Positions 32,769 to 43,800 of a DNA stretch of 64,000 nucleotides are shown here, one piece after another; within the stretch, counting starts at the first letter, position 1, and the number at the start of each line of letters is the position of its first letter. Both the position numbers and the translations under genes were made by a program. This DNA comes from Chalara sp. BL73 (lineage: Eukaryota > Ascomycota > Leotiomycetes > Helotiales), in assembly GCA_918026815.1 (NCBI GenBank), contig CAKJVC010000105.1:105431-169430 (forward strand), read 5' to 3'. Below the pieces are notes generated by a model, which worked only from the letters and a program-made list of their open reading frames with translations, made no database searches and had not been told where the DNA came from.

Positions 32769-32878
32769 TAGCGTAGCCGATAGCTGCTGTTGGTCAACGT
32801 GTTTGTAAACATTCCTCTGCAAGTATATCTTTTTTAACACGCATGTCTTAACCGGATTGTAACTCCTTGTGGGTATTG

Positions 32879-32912
32879 AATAAAAGCCGTTCAGCAAAAA
32901 AAAAAAAAAAAA
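32879..32912 (+). other. Genomic AATAAA plus poly(A) run after the 1179-aa gene
   Basis: AATAAA at 32879-32884, then 17 A at 32896-32912, 128 bases after the stop codon. Consistent with insertion of a processed transcript. Confidence 0.6.
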
Positions 32913-32944
32913 GAGCATAACCACTTGGTTAGGCTGGAAATTTG

Positions 32945-33035
32945 AGGTAGTAAAAACTGCACGTGCCTAGATTAAATGTAAGCAGCGCTCACGGGGTCGG
33001 CTTTATTAGTTTGCAAGCGATGGCTGGATTTGATA
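32945..33035 (+). repeat. Flank A, copy 1 (related to 45225-45315)
   Basis: CGTGCCTAGATTAAA..GTCGGCTTTATTAGTTTGCAAGCG matches the sequence at 45235-45297 with substitutions, and both copies are followed by a hairpin element. Confidence 0.65.
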
Positions 33036-33103
33036 ATTCCAGGCCTTTATTGAACGTGTTCAGATAGAGATCTCTCTGAACGTGTTCAACAAGGGCCGGA
33101 ATA
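33036..33103. repeat. Hairpin element B
   Basis: TTGAACGTGTTCAGA..TCTGAACGTGTTCAACAA with a central GAGATCTC palindrome. The outer ATTCC(A)GGCC and GGCCGGAAT arms pair too, so the stem extends well beyond the core. Confidence 0.8.
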
Positions 33104-33235
33104 TTAGCAGTAGTATGTGCACCACTTATTTTTACGGGAATCCGCTGGTTCTTGTGATATTATACACATAGTTTAATTAGGGGTTAGCAAACCGGCGTGT
33201 AGCCCCGGAGTAACTCCAACTCAAGACTCGTTGCT

Positions 33236-33510
33236 TTTATTTAAAAAGGTTTGTATAAGTTCAGAATTATATTGCTATGCCAAATTTAATACTAATTACT
33301 TATGTACTAATAGCATTTTTGTAAATTATAATTTATATGCAGGTTGCGGTTATACATTACATTGCATTGTATATTCATGTCGTTGAAAGAAGTAGTGGCT
33401 AAGCAGCTTGTCGTAAGGATGTCGGAAAGTGATAGCTATTAAACATATTCGGCGTATAATTGCACGCTTACAAAGCAGGGCACGAAACTTGCATGCAAAG
33501 CAACCCCTGC
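33236..33510 (+). repeat. Flank B, copy 1 (related to 44205-44425)
   Basis: ATATTGCTATGCCAAATTTA..ACTAATTACTTATG.. and AGGATGTCGGAAA..ATAATTGCA..CTTACAAA align with 44255-44400. Both copies lead into uS3 sequence, so the unit duplicated includes the uS3 gene and its flank. Confidence 0.65.
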
Positions 33511-33907
33511 CCCGTCATAACTATAAACCCAATCTATCGCTCCTCACCTGGCGCCTCCTCGCCCTGCTGCTCGCTCGCTCGCTCGTGCCGCCTCTGCCGC
33601 AGCCTGAGCAGCAGCTGCTTTCGCTCCATAATCTTGGCTGATAGGCTGGACAACGCTCTGCTCCTTCTTCGGCTCGATAATTGCAACAGAGTTTTGGTCC
33701 GCTTTCACCTTCGGGGTCCGCTTCCACGCATGATCTTGACCTTGATACCCAACACGCCTTGACGGAAGAGAACGTGGCGAGTGGCCGAGCCGATGAAGTC
33801 TATAGCAGATTGGCAGAAGTAGATCACGAAGCCGTCGGTGAGCTTCACGAGCTTCACGCTCTTCGCACAGGCGGCACGCAGCTTTCCTGAGACGACAACC
33901 TCGCAAC

Positions 33908-34419
33908 CCTTAGCACCGCTCCTCCTTCGGCTTGATAATTGTAACGGAGTCTGGCAAGCCCTTGCTTGGTCCGCTCTTACCCTCGGGGTCGCTCCCACGC
34001 ATGATCTTGACCTTGATACCCAACACGCCTTGAAGCCTTAGCACCGCTCCTCTTTCGGCTCGATAATTGTAACGGAGTCTGGCAAGCCCTTGCTTGGTCC
34101 GCTCTTACCCTCGGGGTCGCTCCCACGCATGATCTTGACCTTGATACCCAACACGCCTTGAAGCCTTAGCACCGCTTCTCTTTCGGCTCGATAATTGTAA
34201 CAGAGTCTGGCAAGCCCTTGCTTGGTCCGCTCTCACCCTCGGGGTCGCTCCCACGCATGATCTTGACCTTGATATCCAACACGCCTTGAAGCCTTAGCAC
34301 CGCTCCTCTTTCGGCTTGATAATTGTAACGGAGTCTGGCAAGCCCTTGCTTGGTCCGCTCTTACCCTCGGGGTCGCTCCCACGCATGGTCTTGACCTTGA
34401 TACCCAACACGCCTTGACG
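33908..34419 (-). repeat. 128-bp tandem repeat x4 within uS3 pseudogene
   Basis: Units start CCTTAGCACCGCTCC at 33908, 34036, 34164 (CGCTTC) and 34292, with very few differences, each coding (minus) the uS3 stretch around [14 protein letters not shown] and [10 protein letters not shown]. High identity points to recent expansion. Confidence 0.85.
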
Positions 34420-34749
34420 GAGGAGAGCGTGGCGAGTGGCCGAGTCGATGAAGTCCTTAGCAGGTTGACCGGAGTGGATCATGAAGCTGTCGGTAAACTT
34501 CATGCTTTCGTACGGGCGGCACGCAGCTTTCCTGAGACGACAACTTCGCAGCCCTTGGCGCCGCTCGCCATGATGAATCGGAGCACGCTATAGCATGCAC
34601 GGCGGACGGCGAGACCGTTGACAAGCTTGTAGCGCAAAGACTCGCACTGGGCGACGGCAGAGAGACCACGGTTTTGGACCTCGGCGGCGTAAAGGGAAAC
34701 AGAGTTTTCGGGGAACTTGAAGCGCTTCTGAATGAGGGAGGTGAGCTCG

Positions 34750-34895
34750 CGGATACGTCGTCCTTTGCTCGCCGAGAACCTCTTGTGTGTGTGTTGCGCC
34801 GATACGTCGTCCTTTGCTCGTCGAGAACCTCTTGTGTGTGCGTTGCGCCGATACGTCGTCTTTGCTTGTCGAGAACCTCTTGTGTGTGTGTTGCG
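34750..34895 (-). repeat. 48/49-bp tandem repeat x3 within uS3 pseudogene
   Basis: GAGAACCTCTTGTGTGTG..TTGCGC..ATACGTCGTC repeats at about 34774, 34823 and 34871, coding (minus) RATHTQEVL. Confidence 0.8.
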
Positions 34896-35143
34896 CGGAT
34901 AATGATGTTGGTGATGGTGGGTGTAACGCGGGCCTCGACACCAGAGTATCCCTCCTCTGCCAATTCACGCTGGAAGAACTCGTTCAACTTAGCGAAAAAC
35001 ACTTCTAAGTTCAACACTTGAAGCATTATTGCAGCTTATTACTATAATAGTTCATAGCTAGTATTGAAATAGCATTTATACCAATTTTTGAGAATGTCTA
35101 ATATTGTGCAAAATACAACAGAACAATACAAACAAAATAATAC

Positions 35144-35170
35144 CAGCCCTTGTTGAACACGTTCAGTTAC
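35144..35170 (+). repeat. Hairpin element C, left arm
   Basis: CAGCCCTTGTTGAACACG followed by TTCAGTTAC. A single arm, with its inverse partner possibly at 35588-35615, about 420 bases away. Confidence 0.6.
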
Positions 35171-35587
35171 TTGTTTGTACTCACCTTTGCTTAATATTCA
35201 CCACCAAAGATAGAAAAGAGCAAGGCTGGCCTAGCCTGTTTGAGTCATAAGGGTCCTCCTCAGGATTAAATACAGCCTGGCTGTTTATTTTCCTCCCACC
35301 ACACCCAAACAATACAACCTCAGAATTCTTGCTCCACAACTCCACCACTTCTACAACCACCAAACCACCTCAGATTTTGCGCTGAACGAGACCACTTTGC
35401 ACTACAGATAGTAAGTAAACCACCTTTTTTTTATTCCATAGTTTGCAAATCCCAGATCCACAAATTATATGCTCTGGGGAGTCCAGGAGAGGCACGATCT
35501 GAGGCTCTGCGGGTAGACCCGAAAGAGGCTGAAGACGGGCCCACTTTTCACATGATCTGGTCCTTTGCACTTTAGGCGTTCAGATTT

Positions 35588-35615
35588 TCCAACTGAACAC
35601 GTTCAACAAAGGCCT
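35588..35615 (-). repeat. Hairpin element C, right arm
   Basis: AACTGAACACGTTCAACAAA followed by GGCC, the inverse of the arm at 35144. If paired, the element encloses about 420 bases. Confidence 0.6.
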
Positions 35616-35685
35616 TGAAAATTTCTGATTTCTTCATTCATATTATTGTTTTCCTGTGCCAGAATGCTGACGGTTGTAGGACACC

Positions 35686-38600
35686 ATGGCGCGTGGTGGG
35701 AAGGCGCGCGGTGGGAAGTTGCCCCCTGGGGCTGGCAATATTCCTATTAGGCAGCTTATCACCAAGAGAACGGCAGTCCCCACCCCAGAATCGTCACCCG
35801 TGCCCTCTGTGCAAGGTTCAGCTGCGCAACCTACCAAAGTATCCACAGGACGAAAGTCCAAGAAGGAGAAAAAAGGTTCTGCGGAAGTGTCGGTTGACGA
35901 CCTTACTCCCCAGCGTAAGCAGCTAAGCAACGATACTTTGACAAAGTACAAGAATGCTGCCAAAGCCACGATTAACGCCAACTCTACAAATGGCCTGGCA
36001 TGGATCCGTGCTGTTCACACCGAATTTCCGAAAGATGGCAGATTAACAGCTGGGTATCTTGGCTTCCACTCCTTGACTAAGCTTCGCGAGTTCTGCAGTA
36101 GTGCAGGTAAGCAGTAATATTTTGAGTTTGGCACCTTGTTGAACATGTTCAGCTATTACTTTGTTGAACGTGTTCAACAAGGTGCTAGTCATACTTTTCT
36201 TTTAGGTTGAACTCAACTAACATGTACACAGAAGCTTTGGACGTGTTGAACGCATGGCGTCAGCGGAAAGAAGCCGGATTTGGCATTCCTGGCAAAACCA
36301 AAGACAACCTTTCTTTCTACCCCAACAAGTTCTATGTCCGCCTGTCTAAAATACGACAAGGTTCCCCTGAAATGCTTTCGATTGAAAACGGCACTTTCTC
36401 TGATTTGGATAGCCCCGAAAGCCAAACTGGTGGTGCAAAATCTGACCTTCGGATGTATGTCGATTATGCAGTTGCAGCTTTTCAACTTCTTCGTCTATCA
36501 GATGCTGATCTAACTACTGATCTTTTTCCACAACACATCCATGATACGACCGTTATGCACGGGCGTTTTGGAGGATTTTGCTTTGAAGACATCAATCGGG
36601 CGATTATGCTGATTCGCTGGTGGGGCAATGAAGTCATGAATGACCGAGGGAAGAAGACGGACAAGGCTCTGACTGCGGCTGCCGACATTGCACACTTGCC
36701 ATACTACCTCACCGATCACGATCTGGCTAATCTCATTGATGATGAGAATCTTAGTGATCCTGGTGAGGGTAGCAACGATGACGAGACGGACGAAGCTCGT
36801 GCGCAATGGCGCTATGTTCATCGGCTTGCTAAATACCGGAAGGATTTCGAGGCGGCTGTTGGAGAGGATGCAATGCCCGAAGATGTCAGAAGCATTCTCT
36901 TTACAAACCCCTCTAAGCTCAACAATACCAAATACAAGGAAAACCTGGGTATTCTGGAAAAGGCTCTAAGTGGGACCTTTCGGAAACGAAGCCGGACTCA
37001 CCTGACATCCACCACTACATTTGAACGCCTCCCGATTGCGGCGACTGACGCACTGAACTTCTGCAAGGAACAGGCCGCTAATGTTCGAATCCTCTGGGGC
37101 TTAGAAGATATCGATGCGATGCGAAAGCAGGCAGCTGTCATCCAGGCAGATACGGCCGCTACATCGTTGTCGTTGAATGATGTTTTGGTCAATCAGCATG
37201 CTATAGAGGCTGAGGGTGCTGGTCTTGACGCGGGTGAGGAGCCCACAACACAGTTTCTGTGGAACATGCGAGCGCAATTGGGGTCCCAGAGCGTTCCGCT
37301 GCCTAGTTTTTTGGCGGCTTGCACATGGGCGGGCATTGATCCTCAAAATCTCGAAATTTCCGAGTCATCATTGGATCATGCTGGCAAAAAGTACCACCAC
37401 AAAGCTCACCAAGTGCCAGGTAAGTATTGGCCCCTGGTGGAACATGTTCAGCAACCCTAACCAAAAACACTGGGCTAATATTACTTCCTAGCTGCACTAT
37501 TTATGGCAATGGCCGAGCTTTCTGCGGTTCATGCTTCTATCGTTGCCCTTGTATGTGGATTGGGTAAGACCTTTGTGTCTCTTCGGCTGATCAAGACACA
37601 ACATGATCGCCAGAAGATCGAAGCCGAGCAGCACCCGGAAGTCCAACATATATTCAAGCCTACGCTTATTTGCTGCCCTAACAATAGCATTGACGTTTGG
37701 ATTTCCGACATTGAGAAATTCTTTCCCGGCATCTTTACCGTCCACCAGTTTTACGGCACTCCAGGATCTATCACGGATCCCGAACGACTCAAGATGCTGG
37801 TAGTTCCCAATCGGGTTGATCGCCTCAATGAAATCTTGGAAGCTTTAGATCCACACGACCCAAATGTAAGTGGACCCTTGTTGAACATGTTCAGCTATTT
37901 CCAGCTTTTAAAAAGGGGGGGGGGGTTGTGTGTTTCTGAACACGTTCAACAAGCCCCCCAAATTTTGTTTTTTTTACTGCCGCGAAACTAACAATTTCAT
38001 AGACCGGACTTACTATTATTCTGACTGCTCACACTACCTGGTGGGGTCGCACTTTGGGTACGCTCGCGGAAAACCAAACTGTTCAACCATGTGTTTCCGA
38101 TGAGTTAGCCGACCTTGCCGAAGAGGATGTCAACTATTCCGATTCAGACGATGCTTCGGATGAGGAACGGGCTCAGACTAAGCGCCGGGACCAAAAGAAG
38201 CGCCGCAAACAACGCAAGAAGGCCGAAAAGGATATGAATACCAGCAAGACCAAAGAAGGTGAAAACCGCGTTTGGGTGTCTCGCTGCAAAGCTGTTTTTG
38301 CGAGAGTTATCATTGATGAGGCGCATGCTCTTCGCAATCCTGACACGCTGTTTGCCGAAAGCATTTTCCAGACTCGGAAAGACAACGTGCATTTCCTCAC
38401 TGCGACGCCTATGCTCAATCATGCCAAAGATCTCCGAGGCTACCTCCATCAGATCTTTAAGGAAAGCTGGGCTCTTCCTGGTGTGTACGGAGACCCCGTC
38501 TCATACGACGAAGACTTCGATCCTGAGAACGTGGATGCTTCGTCGATTAAAGAGAGAACCAAAACCATATCGGTTTTGCCTGAGCGAACGCCGCGCACCG

Positions 38601-41032
38601 AGGAGTTGCATGTTGCGTGGGAGAAACAGATCCGCTTGTGGCTTCTCGATCCTCGTCAGTATGCTCGCTGTGGGCGAGCTGGAGGCTGGTCAGCTGCGAT
38701 CTGCCAGAAAATCATGCCACCAATTTTGAAGATGCTTTTGCTACGGTTGGGGTACGAATCCACGGTTGACTTGGAAGACGGTTCTCCTCCGGCGCGTGTG
38801 GGTCAAGCTATTCCCGACTGCCACATTGTGACGCCTCAGCTACAAATGAATTCTCGCGAGCATACACTTCATGACAACTTTACCCTCGCGCTAGTCAAGG
38901 AGCTTGGGATTGGTGCTGCACACAGCGGTGGTCCGAAACGCGTCGCCGAGACCGCCGGAGCTACAATCGGTGGGAACGAAAACGAAGGCATTCAAGATCA
39001 AGGAGTCTATCGATTCTTAAAACACTCTACCTTCGAACCCCGGTTAGGACATCTTACCGAGATCAACCATCATTATATGTCGGAAGCCGAAAAGCGGCAG
39101 GCAGCCAAGCATCGAGTCAACTCCTGGACCGGTCTCGACTGCGACAATGGCGCATCTTTCTTTTTCAAGCGCACACGAGCAGGACCCGAGTATGCTATTC
39201 CCGGTGACCGCTTGACCATGGCTCAATATCTGGCTGCTTTTTCGGTCAAGTCCCGATATGGACTCGGCGTCATTGGTGAAAATTTGGCGAAGAAGGAGAA
39301 GACGATCATCGTTTTTGAGTTTCCTATGTGCCGGTGGTATGTGGGACCTTTGTTTTTTTTTTGTTTTGCTTCCCTTTTTTTTTTCCCAACCAGACCTTTG
39401 TTGAACACGTTCAACTACTACTATTTACAATTTACTTGAACATGTTCAACAAGGGTCTGGGTTATTGTTTAGGTTTTTTTGGGATTTGAAATTATCTAAG
39501 GTTCCTGAACCTGTTCAACAAAGCACCAGTTTCTAATGTAACACTTCACATAGGCTTTTCGAGACGATCCTTACAACACTCGGCTTCACATTCGTTTCTA
39601 TCACCTCATCGCAGACGACCGAAGAGCGAACGAAGTTGATCAACCGATTTAATGACCCCAACTCCGGCATTATGAATCTCCTGGTCACCACCGCTTTGGG
39701 TTCCGTTTCTCTCAACTTGCAAGAGTCGTCATCCTGCATCCTGGTCCTGGAGATCCCCGGTTCGTTTTATGTCCTGCTGCAAATCCTGGGTCGGATCAAC
39801 CGTATCGGTCAGTCACGGGAACAAATCGTGCATATGCCGTGGATCGATCACTCTTTCGACCAGATTGCACTTCACCGCATTTTTCGGAAGATTGTCCCAT
39901 CTCTTGCCGGTGAAGGTCATGCAGCCGAAAGTGAAGACCCCGAAGGTGCCGCTGAGCGGTTGATGCAAATGTTTCTCGGCCTTAAATTTTCGCATACACC
40001 ACTGCACGACACATGGGCAACGGCCCCGTATGAAGAAAAGGACGCCACTGTGAAGCTGCTGGAAGAACAAAAGGAAGCGGGCTTGACCGGCGGCCCGGAC
40101 TTGGGGGAAGACACTATCATGGACGATGTGGATGTTCCTGAAACCACAGCCAAGCGGCGAACGTACCAGCCCAAACCTATGCCCCGCCAAAACGTCCCTA
40201 CTCGTAAGTTAGACCCGCTATCAACAATGCTGTATATGCTAACACATTTTAAACAGCCCAGAAATCTCAAGCCGTTCGCCCTCTCAGACGTCAGCATAAC
40301 CAGGTTGAGGAGGATGTGCTTCCCATATTGTCTGCTGCCGACCAGGCGCTTTTTGATCAGCTTCGTCTGTTGGAACATGCTAGGCAAGCACGGAGCACTT
40401 TCCAAGGCTCTTCCACCAAGAAAGGCCAGCTGACCAAAGCATACAACAAGCTGTTTAATCCTCTGAAGGATCAGCAGCTGGTGACCGAGGCTGTCCGGTT
40501 CTCCCCAGTCGCAGGAATGACAGACGAAATGGTTACCCTTTGGGATCATACGGACGCTGCCCAGTCTGGCCCACCGCCAAAGAAGCCTAGAGTATTGTCG
40601 ACTGGCAGTACAGGCACCGGCTCTCCCGTTCCCAAACCCCGCCCTCCCCCAAAGTCAAATACGCGATCCAAGAAACCGAAGCGTAATCTTCCACCAAGAA
40701 AAAAGAGCTCAGGTCCATCTCGACCATCTCCCACGTCAGACGACGCGTTTTTGGCAGAGATGGATGAGTTAATCAACGATTCAGCTGCAAAGTTGTCCAA
40801 TCCCAGAGTCACTGAATCCGATGAGGAATGTAGTAATGATGTTAGTCCAGATACCCCAGCAGATGAACAGCCGCAGGAGACAGCCGCAGGAGACAGTTCA
40901 GGTTTATCAGATGACGAAGAGCTGCCGGACCCAGGGAATGACCTTCATCCAGGTACACCAGCAGGCGAGGACCCGATGGAGGCAGCAAACGGGGATGGCG
41001 ATCATTATGACAACTCCGTTGACAAGGTCTAG
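35686..41032 (+). CDS. SNF2-family (superfamily 2) helicase-like protein, 6 exons, about 1580 aa
   Basis: Exons 35686-36106, 36232-37419, 37492-37865, 38003-39336, 39554-40203 and 40257-41032. All five introns are GT..AG and in phase. Helicase motifs in order: GLGKT (motif I) at about residue 560, DEAHALRNP (II) at about 765, FLTATPML (III) at about 794, then in the second lobe TTALGSVSLNLQ (V) and LQILGRINRIGQ (VI) at about 1185. This order and spacing fit SNF2/Rad5-like DNA translocases acting in chromatin or recombination; the motif I lead-in CGLGKT differs from the usual DMGLGKT. A basic/Ser-Pro N-terminus (1-90), a long unrecognised region (140-540), an acidic/basic insert near residues 690-745, and a Pro/Lys/acidic disordered tail (1370-1580) surround it. 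No RING was found. Introns 1-4 contain hairpin-family elements; intron 5 (53 nt) does not. Confidence 0.8.
36131..36185. repeat. Hairpin element D (helicase intron 1)
   Basis: GCACCTTGTTGAACATGTTC, a short loop, then GAACGTGTTCAACAAGGTGC: an almost perfect hairpin of about 20 bp. The outer GCACC/GGTGC differ from other copies yet pair with each other. It lies wholly inside intron 36107-36231. Confidence 0.9.
37425..37479. repeat. Hairpin element E, partial (helicase intron 2)
   Basis: TATTGGCCCCTGGTGGAACA then TGTTCAGC keeps one palindrome. The second is lost, but a matching outer arm TGGGCTAATA at 37470-37480 still pairs with TATTGGCCCC. Inside intron 37420-37491. Confidence 0.55.
37871..37960. 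repeat. Hairpin element F (helicase intron 3)
   Basis: GACCCTTGTTGAACATGTTC and GAACACGTTCAACAAGCCCC flank an 11-G run. Inside intron 37866-38002. Confidence 0.8.
39388..39527. repeat. Hairpin element G plus an extra arm (helicase intron 4)
   Basis: AACCAGACCTTTGTTGAACA..TGTTCAACAAGGGTCTGGGTT (39388-39464) pairs through the outer AACC-AGACC/GGTCTGGGTT. A further single arm TGAACCTGTTCAACAAAGC lies at 39505-39523. Both sit in the 217-nt intron 39337-39553. Confidence 0.85.
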
Positions 41033-41112
41033 CCAGTAGCTGAGGAAAGCTCAGAGAAAGGCGATGACTAGGGTTTCTCATAAAGTTTTTTTTTTCCTAA
41101 ATCTTTGGTATG

Positions 41113-41174
41113 TGGACCTTGTTGATCGCGTTCAGATAAAATCACTTATTTGAACATGTTCAACAAGGGCCCTC
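41113..41174. repeat. Hairpin element H
   Basis: GGACCTTGTTGATCGCGTTC with two substitutions in its left palindrome, and TTGAACATGTTCAACAAGGG on the right. 80 bases after the helicase stop codon. Confidence 0.75.
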
Positions 41175-41597
41175 CAAAACCAATATATTATATTTTCTTT
41201 TATTACTATGTTAACTTCACCAGACGAATCGCGATAGTGGAGAGTTTTTCTCAAGGGGTATTCGGGGTTCAGCTAGTTAGGAATACCAGAACTCATTTTT
41301 TTTCCAGATATTTTGACTCTTACATTCGGTGAAAAATATGTAAACCTTAGTGCGTAAAGTAGTTGAAATGACATAAATATGCTGTAAATAACCACAGGCT
41401 TAAATAGCTCTGTACTATACCTAGGTTCAAAATAGGCAGATTTAATATCGGTACAGTCGAGCAAACACATATTGCTATTAGGCTATTGGTGGTATCCAGA
41501 CTTGAGCAGTTTATCTTTTCTACTTTCTAGTTTTGTAACATTATTGGGTATACAATGATATTCGCTAGAGTTATTTATTGTCAAGTTCATGTTTTAG

Positions 41598-41655
41598 GCT
41601 CTTTGTTGAACATGTTCAAAGGGATATTTTGTTGAACGTGTTCAACAAAGGGCTG
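41598..41655. repeat. Hairpin element I
   Basis: CTTTGTTGAACATGTTCAAA, loop GGGATAT, then TTTGTTGAACGTG and TTCAACAAAG. Both palindromes intact. Confidence 0.85.
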
Positions 41656-42097
41656 CAATCAATACTATTCTTAATCAAAAAGCGACGTTTTATCAAAACG
41701 CTATTTAAGGAAAGTATGAGTAAATTCCATCTTGTATTTCCTACAACTTCAGCTGCTTTATGTTTCGGCAAATAACTTATGGTTGCTGGCACATCGGCAA
41801 TCAGTAAATGATAGCAGACATAATGTGTCTTACATATACAGTAATTTGGCCTGGATAATCGCATAACGGAGGCCCATATATATCACAAACTTTGTAAGCA
41901 ACCGGATAGTGCCGTTTGCAATAACCAAGAGATCCAGTATTTAACTTTTCTAAGTCTCACCCGTATTACATGTTTAGAATAAACAACAAGAAAAAATATT
42001 GAAGTTAATAGTAACTTAGTTTTATACATTAAAAGCAATTCATTCGCTTAATACTATTTACGCTTGCGGCTACGAAAGTCAAAATGCAATTCAAGTA

Positions 42098-43015
42098 TCA
42101 AGCTTCTTCAAGATGTTCTATGGGAACAGGGTCTTGTTGCTCGGCAGGGTCATGCCCGCCACATAGCTGTTGAAGCCACAGCGGGCACTGCGATGCTTGC
42201 CGATACGGCGCCGGAAGCAAGATATTCGCGGAAAACAGCTCTTTTCGATCATATGGGCACCGTGGTCCATCCGGATGCGAGTGGTCGAAATGGCTAGCCC
42301 ACTTTTTAATATGCGTGTCAAAACAAGACCGGCCAAACACGTGCTTGCTGTGGCAACAAAGCTGCACAGGATGATGAGGAGGGTCGACCGTTGAACAGTA
42401 CGGCTGATAGCAAATAGGGCATTCCTGCTCGTCGTCCGGACCAAGGTCGTCCGGGTCCAGATCCAGGCAAAGCTTGTTCGCGCGCATGTAGCGTAACGCA
42501 TTTTCGCCGAGCTGACCTTCCCACTGTTCAAGAATCCAAAACGTTAGCTTTTCCCGTTCTATAACTTTCCGAAGTTTTAGCATTAGCAAGATTTGGGGTC
42601 GGGTTAAGGGCGGCAGGACCAGCCGCACCGTGGCCCAGTACTGAGTTTCCATCATTATGTAAAGCTGTCGAACCGCGCGTGCTCGAGGCGGAGTTAACAT
42701 ATCATATGCGAGGTTTACAAACTCGCTGAGCTGTTCCGAGATATTTGGTTGCGTGTATACACTTGCGTGCTTCCACGGATCGAAAAGAAGATTTTCTTCA
42801 ATGCGATCTAAGTGGTTAGGAGCGGTATACGGCTCACCGTCTCGAATCGGATCTCGGCGGTCAAGCATACAATCATCACATAGCTGGTTCTTGAATGCAA
42901 GCACTTTCAAGCTGTAGTGTTGGCACGCGTCCGGATCTGGTTGTTGACATGGCCGAGAATAGATTTCGCTAGTGTGCGAACACACCGGCCAGTGTAAAGT
43001 GTATGTAAGACACAT
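42098..43015 (-). CDS. RING-finger protein (305 aa)
   Basis: A single intronless frame starting MCLTYTLHWPVCSHTSEIYSR. The N-terminus is Cys/His-rich (C2..C12..H14..C22..C32, then CDDCMLDRRD), resembling a small zinc-binding leader. The middle is helical. Residues about 200-262 form a RING: CPICYQPYC, then CCHSKHVFGRSCFDTHI and RCPYDRKEL, with the C-x2-C / C-x-H / C-x2-C pattern. RING domains usually recruit ubiquitin-conjugating enzymes, so an E3 ligase or an interaction module is likely (family knowledge). Substrate unknown. Upstream at 43255 is the module shared with the 1179-aa gene. The C-terminus is acidic (EQQDPVPIEHLEEA). Confidence 0.8.
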   Translation of the reverse strand: MCLTYTLHWPVCSHTSEIYSRPCQQPDPDACQHYSLKVLAFKNQLCDDCMLDRRDPIRDGEPYTAPNHLDRIEENLLFDPWKHASVYTQPNISEQLSEFVNLAYDMLTPPRARAVRQLYIMMETQYWATVRLVLPPLTRPQILLMLKLRKVIEREKLTFWILEQWEGQLGENALRYMRANKLCLDLDPDDLGPDDEQECPICYQPYCSTVDPPHHPVQLCCHSKHVFGRSCFDTHIKKWASHFDHSHPDGPRCPYDRKELFSANILLPAPYRQASQCPLWLQQLCGGHDPAEQQDPVPIEHLEEA

Positions 43016-43360
43016 TGTGCGTTACGTAAAGTGGAAGTGATTGCAAATAGTAGCGAGTTTGTAATTGTTGAGTTGGAGTTGCTGAAGTTCGAGTATTTTT
43101 TCTCTGCGAGTTATTTATTTATGGAGAATATGTTAATTGTTCATACAAAACGTGAACAACGTAGTTTATTCCAGAACTACTTTCGCTTTATTGTAGCTGG
43201 CTTTACGCTCCGCTGTTTTCTCCGAAAACCATGCTACTCGGCCATAGCGCCGCTAGCTATTCGCAAGATGCGCTAGTCTTTAAACAGTAAACGTAAATAC
43301 TACGTGACTATTTTATTTTTATTAATTGCTTATATTCCGCCGCAGCGTTTTGCAACGAAA

Positions 43361-43434
43361 AATATTAGGCTTTCTGTTGAACATGTTCAATAGCACTTAT
43401 TTGTCGAACGTGTTCAACAAGGGGCCTAATAATT
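43361..43434. repeat. Hairpin element J
   Basis: AATATTAGGC at the left and GCCTAATAATT at the right pair outside the core palindromes TTGAACATGTTCAA and TCGAACGTGTTCAA. Clear example of flanks that pair yet are unique to the copy. Confidence 0.85.
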
Positions 43435-43800
43435 ATTTGCTTAGTTGTTAGAAAGTTTTCTATCAAAAAAAATCAAAAACAAGTAAAAAGGCAAAAGCTG
43501 TCACGTCGCGTGCTCCCAAGCACACGTGACGCAAATTAGACGAGCTCCCCGAGCGCCTCGTGTATATATAGCCTGCTCTCTTCGAGCTCCCTCTTCCTTC
43601 CTCAGCTATAGATTCTCGTATTGCACCACCGTTGCCCTCTGTATCTGTAGATCCACAGCGCGTGCCGTGACAAAAGCCAAAGCGGTCTGGGCGAATCAAA
43701 ATGCAGCGGGACAACAAGAAAAACGAAATAGCTATTTTACTATTTGTTCATTATATCAAATCTTAGTAAAAATACCAAAAAACAATACAAACACAATACC

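Larger units (their letters stand above)
33544..35010 (-). pseudogene. rps3: Ribosomal protein uS3 (Rps3), internally amplified
   Basis: Minus-strand reading starts near residue 20 of uS3 ([21 protein letters not shown], about 35000), continues through [19 protein letters not shown], the KH-domain region, [60 protein letters not shown] and the fungal Ala/Gln-rich tail [24 protein letters not shown], to a stop at 33544. uS3 is a small-subunit ribosomal protein at the mRNA entry. Two internal amplifications break it: a 48/49-bp piece coding RATHTQEVL is present three times (about 34750-34895), and a 128-bp piece of the C-terminal half is present four times (33908-34419). Since 128 and 49 are not multiples of three, the frame is destroyed. 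The first exon(s) are missing. Confidence 0.8.
35011..35685. other. Intergenic between uS3 relic and helicase gene
   Basis: No gene. It contains two single arms of the hairpin family in opposite orientation (35144-35170 and 35588-35615) and presumably the helicase promoter in the last 100 bases. Confidence 0.5.
41033..42097. other. Intergenic between helicase and RING gene (convergent)
   Basis: 3' ends of two convergent genes. It contains hairpin elements H and I and no supported gene. Confidence 0.5.
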
